Shown: positions 56,851 to 64,000 of the stretch, piece by piece | How positions within the stretch are numbered: position 1 is the stretch's first letter | Layout: each line of letters begins with the position of its first letter | The notes under the pieces: model-generated | Seen by the model: only the letters and a program-made list of their open reading frames with translations | Told to the model about the DNA's origin: nothing | Databases searched by the model: none | Translations under genes and position numbers: made by a program | Source of the DNA: Nepenthes gracilis | Taxonomy: Eukaryota; Streptophyta; Magnoliopsida; Caryophyllales; Nepenthaceae | Assembly (NCBI GenBank): GCA_033239525.1 | Contig: BSYO01000014.1 | Location: 18,770,021 to 18,834,020, forward strand | Reading direction: 5' to 3' | DNA: 64,000 nucleotides

Positions 56851-57025
56851 TTCTTTTTTTTTTTAAAGAATTCACGAAGTAAAGAAAGAAAAAGGAAAAA
56901 AAATAAAATAAAAGGTCTTTTTCCCGAATAATGTGTTACGAGTTTCGCAAAATTTCCCGATTCCACTCGGCTTGAACATCTCTTTTGCGCTTGAATTTAC
57001 CAGCTAAGGGGCGGACGGAAGGAAA
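56851..57025 (+). promoter_or_regulatory. Presumed promoter and 5' UTR of the FIGL1-like gene
   Basis: A purine-rich run (about 56870-56915) is followed by a short stretch with TTTTCCCGAATA and ATTTCCCGATTC. These resemble, but do not match, the E2F consensus TTTCCCGC. The leader near 56980-57025 is GC-richer and leads into the start codon. Confidence 0.3.
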
Positions 57026-57336
57026 ATGGCGGGAACAGAGCACACGGACCCTAAGCTCACAGCTTCGAAATCAGAAAACATGGCGAGAGAAGAAGTGAAT
57101 TGGAGGAAAGAACTTGACCAGAATATAAAGCGCCTCCAATCTCTTCTCTTTGGGGCAGATATCGCTATAGACAAACGCGAGTTCGCTTCCGCCGAAATCC
57201 TAAGCCTTCGTCTCCTCGGCTTCCTCGATTCTCGATGCCGGAACGATGCCGACGTGGCTTTCACTCAACCGATCCGATACGAAGCTTTCTCCAAGCTTGA
57301 TGTCGCTCGCCGCGCTCTCATTTCCGAATCCGATCG
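57026..57336 (+). CDS. FIGL1: FIGL1-like AAA ATPase, first coding exon
   Basis: The exon encodes 103 residues and ends in phase 2 at TCCGATCG|GTGAGA, a strong donor. The peptide has VNWRKELDQNIKRLQSLLFGA, then EFASAEILSLRLLGFLD, FTQPIRYEAF, and ARRALISESDR. I recognise this as the N-terminal region of plant FIDGETIN-LIKE 1. FIGL1 is an AAA ATPase that acts with FLIP on RAD51/DMC1 filaments and limits meiotic crossovers. The catalytic AAA and Vps4 C-terminal domains would lie in later exons beyond 64000; no further exon was found here, so intron 1 exceeds 6.6 kb. The first Met at 57026 is preferred; a second in-frame Met follows at codon 19. Recognition rests on this exon and on its position near TML and bS21 homologues. 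Confidence 0.75.
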
Positions 57337-58181
57337 GTGAGAAAACCTTTTTTCGTCTCTGATTGTTAGTCCGTTTTGTGTATTTATTTTTTTGTGTCCC
57401 TCTTTAATTGAATGTTTGAAATAGCTAAATGTGAAAATTTTGTTGTTGTCATTATTTGGACTTTATATGGTGAGATTGATGGAACTTTGAAGTTTTTTCG
57501 GTGCATATGAAACTTCGCAGTTGTTGGATTAAATATAAAATTGACGACTGCGTTGATTGGAGTTGCTAATCATGACTACGCTAATGAGGACTATAAAATA
57601 TTTATGGCGCGCATTAGAGTGAAAAACAGCGGAGAATGACAGTAACCGAAGCAAAAGTTATTCAAGTATTATAATTAGATTTATTTTTTGGAGATTGAAA
57701 GAAAGGGTGCTGTGCCCTTAATGCGCCTCGCACTTTTTCTCCCAACAGATTTATTCAGTCATGGTATTCGCCAAAAATACAATTATCAGTTTTCTTCTTC
57801 TGCCATGTCTTCCACCAGCGAAAACTCAATTCCACATCCTCGGCGTCTGGCCGTCCAGTGCTTGTTCCAGATCCATCAACCTTGCAATTTCTTTGTTGTT
57901 ATTATCCTTAACACAAACCCCATAACTACGAATCCTCGCTTTACCCAAGGCCCTCTTAGTTCCTTCTATTTTCCAATTTCTTTAATGCTTTATTAACCTT
58001 CTCCTCTGTTTTCTTCTTATGATTAGTCTTCCGGTCACTTGCTGGTTTTTCCCAGTGTTCATTTGTATTCCCCACTCATATTGCCTCCTTAAAATTAGAT
58101 TCCAGAACCTCATCTGGAAGACCATGTTTATGCCAACTCTTTTTTTTTGGTAATCTCACGGTTATATTGATCTCACCTTTC
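57337..58181 (+). other. FIGL1-like intron 1, first part
   Basis: The stretch after the GTGAGA donor is T-rich and free of long ORFs in sense, as an intron should be. It contains an antisense coding-like scrap at about 57800-58140. No acceptor followed by FIGL1-like sequence was found. Confidence 0.6.
57810..58140 (-). pseudogene. Antisense pseudogene scrap in the intron
   Basis: On the minus strand, 58140-57960 reads DEVLESNFKEAI, then EHWEKPASDRKTNHKKKTEEK and VNKALKKLENRRN. After a one-base shift, 57965-57825 reads RALGKARIRSYGVCVKDNNN and KEIARLMDLEQALDGQTPRMW. Both pieces look like real protein, rich in charged residues, but are split by stops and the frameshift. I do not recognise the family. 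It may be a processed pseudogene or a captured gene fragment. Confidence 0.4.
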
Positions 58182-58913
58182 TGTTGGGCCTGGGAGACCA
58201 AGCTTCACAACCAAGCTGAGAACAAATCTATCGTACAAATCGAAAAACCGAACCCATTGGTTGAAAACGTGAGAAGACGTATTGATAATCCACAATTAAT
58301 TACAATAATAACAATAGTAGCAAGTAAGAACAAGACGAATAGAATTTCTCATGGAAACCCCTTATAAATGAAGGATAAAATTATGGGACCTTAGGTTCGT
58401 ATAAAATCCACTATGATAATGAGTATCGTTACAAAAACTCCCAACACTTCGTTTGATTTGATCACAATATCTGTAAACCAAAGCAAATACAATAAGAGAT
58501 GAAAATTAGAAGAAAATCACTGGCAAAAATGTCCAAGACTATAAATGAAACATTGTAAAAAGGATGGTGAAAGTCGAAATAAGTTTAAATGCTCGTTATG
58601 AATGTCCTAAAAAAAGTGTAGGCATTTATACCACAAGCGACACATGAGCACCTGATGCTTATGTGCATATTAGGCATAAAGGATCACCAAGAGCTTCTGG
58701 AATTCAAGCGCATGTTAGGTTTCCATAATACCTCAAATACTCACGTGCGCTGTTCGTGCATGTGTCAAGCACTACTCCAATAGCTCGCTATAGACTTTCT
58801 TCACGTGAGGATGTTTTGGATGATCCTCCTGTAGAGCTCCATGCATCTGCCAAATCAAAAAATGTGCATATATAATGGGTGTGAAACTTATAAGGGATTG
58901 ACTTATCCCAATA
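58182..58913 (-). mobile_element. 3' LTR of minus-strand Copia element
   Basis: On the minus strand it starts TATTGGGATAAGTCAATC and ends CTCCCAGGCCCAACA. The start matches the LTR at 1110 and both follow the same pol tail. It is 732 bp. It lacks the expanded 51-bp array but has one related unit (GAATTCCAGAAGCTCTTGG, near 58690-58710). Confidence 0.78.
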
Positions 58914-60800
58914 AACTTTCTCTCAGGATTTTGTGGTGGCCAGTATCATTCCAGCTGTACCTAGGCAGACTTCTAACTTCTCTCTTTTCACCGTAGTTGT
59001 CAACATATCTGACCCATTGTCATTTGTATTGATTTTGTCCAGTGTCAACAATTCTGAATCAAATAAATTCTGCACCCAATGATACCTATATTAATATGCT
59101 TAGATCAGGAATGAAATGATGAGTTTTTACAAGGAGAAATTGTGTTTTGACTATCACTAAGTAGTAGATATCGCTCTTTCTTAGCTGATCTTGTAGATGA
59201 ATTTCTTCATCCCAATTCATTTCCTGCTTACTTCAATCATCGTAATAAACTCGGTTTCAGTGGTAAAGAGTGCAATGCACTTTTGCAATCTCGATTGCCA
59301 AGATACCACTCCTCCCACAAACATGATCAAATACCTCGAATTGAACTTCCTAGATTCAACATCACCCACCATGTTTGCGTTCGTAAACTAGATCCAATCG
59401 GGTTTGTTGTTGCTAAAGTACTAGCATACTCTTAAAGTACCTCATAGGTATCTAAGGTTTCATTTTATTGCTGACCAATGCTCTCCCCTTTGATTGGAAA
59501 GGAAATGGCTAACCGCTCCCATCGCATGAACTATATTTGGCCTCATACACACCATGCATAAATCAAATTACCAACTGCCGAAGTATAAGGAGCCCTACTC
59601 ATTCAGCCTTCTCTGTTAAAGGACTTTGCTGAGCACACAACTTCAAATGATTGGTGAATGGAGTTTGAGCCGGTTTGAACTTTATTATATTGAAGTGTTG
59701 AAGCACTTTGTCAATGTAGCTCTTTTGATACAGTTTCTTCTCATTCCAATTGCAAAAAACTTTTTGCCCTGAGGATTCGCTTCGTTGGTCTAAAGTCTTT
59801 CATGATGAAAGATTTGCTCAATTGCTTCTTTAGCATGCTAATTTGTGATGCATTCCTCCCAACAATGAGCATATCATCTACATAGAGTAAAAAGATCACA
59901 AAAGTCTCCCTTGAAGAATCTTTGCACAAAAATGCAATGGTCTGATGTTGTCTTTTAGTAGCTTGTTCCACCATGACCGGATTCTAACTTTTGTACCATT
60001 GCCTAGGGGTTTGCTAAGGCCATAGAGGCTCTTCTTCAAATAGCATACTAGTGCTCCTCTCCCTTTTTCTTGAATCCCTCTATTTGCTCAATGTAGATCT
60101 CCTTCGAGTCACCATGGAGGAACACTATCCGCACATCAAGTTATTCTCCCTTTGAATTAGGATATGCTGCCAATTAGAGGACAACTCAAATAGAGGACAT
60201 TTTCTCCACAGGTGAGAAAAACTCTAAATCAATGCGCTTCCGTTTTTTGAAGCCCTTCTCAACCTTGCCTTGTACATCGGCTTTTGCATTGCCATCTTCG
60301 AACTTCAATTGATACACTCATTTGTTTTTGAGTGCTTTTGTCCTTAGGCAACTTCATCACCTCAAGCGTGTGATTCTCATACAAAGATGTTATCTCATGT
60401 TGCAAAACATCCATTCACTCATTGTGCTCATCCTCTATTGCTTCATCAAGGTATTCTAGCTCTCCATCGTTGGTAAGCAACACATACTCTTAGCTGATAG
60501 GCTTGTGGATAAACGTCGATTTCTCATGGATTATTGGAGTGGAGTGGCCGGTGTAAGCTCAGAGATATCACCGTGAGTGTTATCATGAGCACCAATATGC
60601 ATGTCCTTTACTTATGGGTAGGAGCATCGCCTGCATCTCCACCATCCTCCACCTCAATGTGCGGTGGAGTCGCTAGTGTCGGATCAATGTCACATAAGCA
60701 ATCGTCATTGTAAGCATCCAACTTCTTGACCTCGCCAATGCCTTTATGGTCTCATCCTCCACGAACACAACATTCCTCAATTTTACAAGTTTCTTTTTAT
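58914..60800 (-). mobile_element. Copia pol remnant, 5'-truncated, in FIGL1-like intron
   Basis: On the minus strand the order is an integrase end (EECCVRGG.DHKGI, VKKLDAYNDD near 60770-60690), RT pieces near 60400-60000, then a clean stretch at 59974-59741. That stretch has MVEQATKRQHQTIAFLCK, VIFLLYVDDMLIVGRNAS and QLSKSFIMKDF, the RT active site and following block. RNase H follows near 59380-59200 (DVESRKFNSRYL, SWQSRLQKCIAL). The gag, protease and most of integrase are absent, and no 5' LTR was found above 60800. Frames are broken elsewhere. Confidence 0.8.
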
Positions 60801-63580
60801 TCCATATCATGAAGCTTGTAATATTCATAATATTTAGATAATTTGCCAGTTGAGTTTATTTGATAAAATTCATGGTTAGTATCTTTTGATAATTTATTAT
60901 AATATATATTGTAGATACTTTATGTGTTATTAATGATTATATTGACTTATAAAATACTAATTTAAGTATTTTAAGTGTGAAATAAGTTATGTTTAATCCT
61001 TAGAATGGTGATTAATTATGTTAAGTGTGTTTATTCAATGAGGTAAAAATAGAACCACTACGGTAAGGGTGGTTGGCCGATCAAGGGGATATTTTGGTCA
61101 CATTTGATGCTAAAAAACTAATTTAGTAACCCTAAACTATTGTTAGAAGGGTTAGACTACCAAGGACAAAAGTGGTAGAAATGAGTAAGGGCAAAATGGT
61201 AAAATCATAATTCTTCTAATAATTGAGTGAGTTAATTTAGTAGGTAAATCATTAAATGAGTGAAAAAGGAAACCTTGATTTCTAAGCTAGTGGCCGACTA
61301 CTTAGAGGAGAAGTCTTTGAATGCCTTAGTGAATCGGATTAACAATATATGATAACTATGTGTTGAATAAGGTGATTATTAAATGAGGTGGTTAAGAGTT
61401 GGGTTACAAAAATGAGAGGCTTGGCCGGAAAGGTGCTGTGTGAGAGCTAGGTGTGGCTAGCTTAATTAAGCTTAGGAAGGTTTAGAGGTGCATTGAAAAT
61501 AAAAGCATTGGATTCTTCTTCAAGTGCATTTACCAGAGTATGTTAATGTGAATAAATGAGAATTGAGGGGTAATTGAGTACAATTAATGATAGTAATTAA
61601 TTGGAGGTTTAAGTAGTGGTTAACAATCATTGTGAATGCAATAAACTACACTTTTAAGGACTGATTAAATCTATTGGACCGCTGGCCAAGTGGATCATAT
61701 GAATCTTAGGTGAGTTATGCTGTTATTTTTACACAATGAATGCTAGAAATTAAGTAGAGACTTATGTGGTGTTTAATGGTAATTACAAGTGGTTGTAATT
61801 TGAATTTTAATGACTTCATAATCTGAGATCAGGCCTGCCGCGTGGTTAATCAGGGATTTCATGGAATTAGTGATGTTATTTGGTGCGTTAAATGTAGTGA
61901 GACACTAATTAATTGATTATGAATTAATGTTAATGGAAAAATGGTGGTGTGACCTAGGAAAATCTACAATTGGTTGGTTGAGACTTAGAATGATTTGGCT
62001 GATAGTGGGAAGAGTGATAATTTAGTGTTTGAAACATTAAATAATATATTTAGGATGTAATTTTAAGAAAAAAACAGGTATCAAATCAAGAAGATTAATC
62101 GAAAGACAAAATCATAATTTTATCATGAAAGATTGGGTTGGCCGAGTAGCTTGGGATAGTTTCCTCGTTATACTTGTCCTTGCTTGATTATTTATTTATT
62201 GAGCCATACTTGATTCGATTATCATTATTTTTCATATCTTATGGATAAGTAAAAGAGATCGTACGAAGATACTACGATTTCGGGGAATATGAAATCTAAG
62301 AAACATTAATGTAATGTATAATTTTCTAATACCAATTCCATATTTGGTAGCTGAGGTCTATTGATATTGTAGAGGGATTCTTATAACCATGTGGCCATTT
62401 TAGATGATATCGAGGATATCGGACATGAGTTATACCACATGTGTTAGAGATTTTTCTAGCTATTGGATTGTAGGGAGAAGGTGCCAAAGAGCAGAGGTAT
62501 TTGTATGTCAAGTGTTGAATGTCAAGACCTAGAGTGACTCACCTAGTTACTGAAGGTGTAATGACATTAGCCTTTGGTTCATGGTGGTAGAATAAAATTT
62601 GAGAAGAGTTTATTGACATCTCGATGTTGTGATGTGTTGCATTAAAACCTCTGTCGTATCGATATTTAGAAGAATCTATGTTGTTGTTGATCTCGGATTC
62701 AATGGAATCCAATTGATTGTTGATACGTTGGGATCATGTTCTCATTTCATAGTGAGATTCGAGTCTAAGTTGTATACTTTGGGAGCTGATGTTATGATTT
62801 TTTATTATCATATTATATTGTTATGACTTACTTGGTTCCCATGTTTATTGATATAACTACTTTATTGCTTGGATGCAATCTATTTATTGGGTATTCGGTT
62901 CATTTTTCGTGTTTGTTTTCATTCCAAACTAGTGTAGGTTATTGATGGATTCACTTAGGAGTCCTAGTGGAGTTGAGTGGAGGTCGAGATTTCAAGGGGT
63001 TTATTATGCTTAGTTTTTATTCTAATCATTTATTCATGGAATAAATACAATGTTTATTTGCAATACTAATTATGATGTAATGAACATTTACGTTTTATCT
63101 ACTATGTTTTAGGAGTTTATTTATTTATGGAATGAAATTGTTATGAGCCTGACATATTAAATGGGGGTCAGTATTGTAATTCGGATGATTTATGGTTATT
63201 TTGTTAAGAATTGGGCTAGGCCATGAGAGTATTAGTATAAGAGAAATAGGTTCTATGTGAACACTTGAAGAATTAAGAATAGGTGATATTCGATGAATAT
63301 TAGGAGATTCACTAAGTATTGGGGACTTAGGAAACTTGATTATCCTAGATCTATGTTAGTGAATACTATCGTTTAGAGGATGATTGTTCTTAGGTGATTT
63401 TAGGGACTGGTTAAATTAATTGGTTTCTTTTAGCATTGATTATAGGCCAATAATAATTATTTGTTCTTAATATACCGCCCTTGAGTTCGAGAGAGTTCCT
63501 AATAAGAGTGCAGTATCAATAGTGTTAGTATTGCCCACTACATGTTGTAGAACAACTGCCGAAAATTCTTAACTTTCATC
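60801..63580. other. Intron or transposon sequence, mostly unassigned
   Basis: The stretch is AT-rich and repeatedly contains TTGGCCGA-type phrases (61070, 62140), as LTRs often do. Near 62680-62780 a plus-strand frame reads LIVDTLGSCSHFIV, which might be a mutated protease motif (family DxGSxHSFI). The evidence is thin. No FIGL1 exon was found. Confidence 0.35.
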
Positions 63581-63589
63581 ATGGCTATT

Positions 63590-64000
63590 GTAGGATTGAA
63601 AACTTTCAAAATATTTGAGGATTTTAGGATGTGTCTTTGAAGAGTTGCCAAGACTATCACCGAGAGGGAGATTGATTTCATTGTAGAGTTGGCCGATTTC
63701 TATGACCATTTACTGGGATGGCATCAGCAGAGCGTAAGGAATCAAAGATGTTACAGATATTACTAAACACGTGCTTCATCAGATCGAGTACATTGCCATG
63801 GACATGGAGAACTCCAATGCTATTTCTAAACATGAAGGACTGTTCGATATGGCTCTGCCTTGACTATAGAGAATTGAACATGACATCATCAATGACAAGT
63901 ATTGTTGTTGAGAAGCAGACACTTGTAGATCAGTGGCAGGGAATTCAAGTATTTTAAAAGATTGATTTGTGATTAGAATCATCACCAATTGTAGATCAAG
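63590..64000 (+). mobile_element. Gypsy reverse transcriptase start, runs off the window
   Basis: Plus-strand frames read TEREIDFIVELA near 63660-63697, then LPWTWRTPMLFLNMKD, LCLDYRELNMTSS and LVDQWQGIQVF near 63790-63955. They follow the chromovirus pattern PPxREIDFxIEL...SPWGAPVLFVKKKDGS..LCxDYRELNxVTxKN...DQLxGAxVFSKID. Stops and shifts show decay. The rest of pol would lie beyond 64000. Confidence 0.75.

Noticed and set aside
56930..56970. E2F sites in the FIGL1-like promoter
   Set aside because: The TTTCCCGA stretches differ from the TTTCCCGC consensus in the key last base, and such matches are common by chance.
57337..58181. Second exon of the FIGL1-like gene
   Set aside because: Candidate acceptors such as CCCAACAG near 57750 are not followed by sequence resembling the FIGL1 N-terminal region in the needed phase.
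1..64000. tRNA, rRNA, CRISPR arrays or organelle DNA insertions
   Set aside because: No cloverleaf with A/B boxes, rRNA core motif, regular spacer-repeat array or recognisable plastid or mitochondrial gene was seen.

Overview
The window is nuclear DNA of a flowering plant, most likely a eudicot and perhaps woody; the species cannot be told from the sequence. It is AT-rich, has intron-bearing genes with plant splice sites, and is dominated by plant LTR retrotransposons of the Copia and Gypsy (Tat-like and chromovirus-like) lineages. Three host genes are recognisable: a plastid ribosomal protein bS21 gene (GHS1/RPS21-like, exon 1, minus strand, 1999-2456), an F-box/kelch gene of the TML/HOLT type with a miR2111 target site (CDS 23185-24507, plus strand), and the first coding exon of a FIGL1-like AAA ATPase gene (57026-57336, plus strand). 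From memory, the Arabidopsis homologues are AT3G27160, AT3G27150 and AT3G27120, so the order here looks like a conserved microsyntenic block stretched by transposons.

Layout. 1-1915 holds the 3' part of a Copia element and its LTR, apparently inserted in the first intron of the bS21 gene. 1999-2456 is bS21 exon 1. A MITE and an AT-rich inverted repeat follow (2.67-3.17 kb). 3.2-13.2 kb is mostly featureless AT-rich DNA with a decayed Gypsy-type fragment (5.5-6.35 kb) and diverged repeats. 13.27-16.5 kb is a dead LINE split by an 835-bp solo LTR. 16.5-21.3 kb is intergenic. 21.3-24.9 kb is the TML-like gene with a probable 5'-UTR intron.

25.4-49.2 kb is a nested transposon complex. A Copia integrase fragment plus a Tat-like Gypsy element occurs twice in tandem, offset by about 5.5 kb. 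Both Gypsy copies have the same internal deletion, joining gag directly to the integrase end, and both keep traces of an antisense ORF upstream of the 3' LTR. The second copy is interrupted by two long solo LTRs, and the second of those contains a third solo LTR of the same broad type in the opposite orientation. 49.8-52.0 kb is a further LTR-like block. 52654-53528 and 54002-55165 are two solo LTRs of one family with perfect 5-bp target duplications. The FIGL1-like exon begins at 57.0 kb; its intron runs past the window end and contains an antisense pseudogene scrap, a 5'-truncated minus-strand Copia element of the same family as the one at the left edge, and a Gypsy reverse transcriptase fragment at 63.6-64.0 kb.

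Functionally, only the three host genes appear alive. bS21 acts in plastid translation. The F-box/kelch protein belongs to the family repressed by the shoot-derived microRNA miR2111. FIGL1 limits meiotic crossovers. All transposon coding sequences seen are broken by stops, frameshifts or deletions. Most full LTRs here are solo, which suggests removal of internal regions by LTR-LTR recombination.
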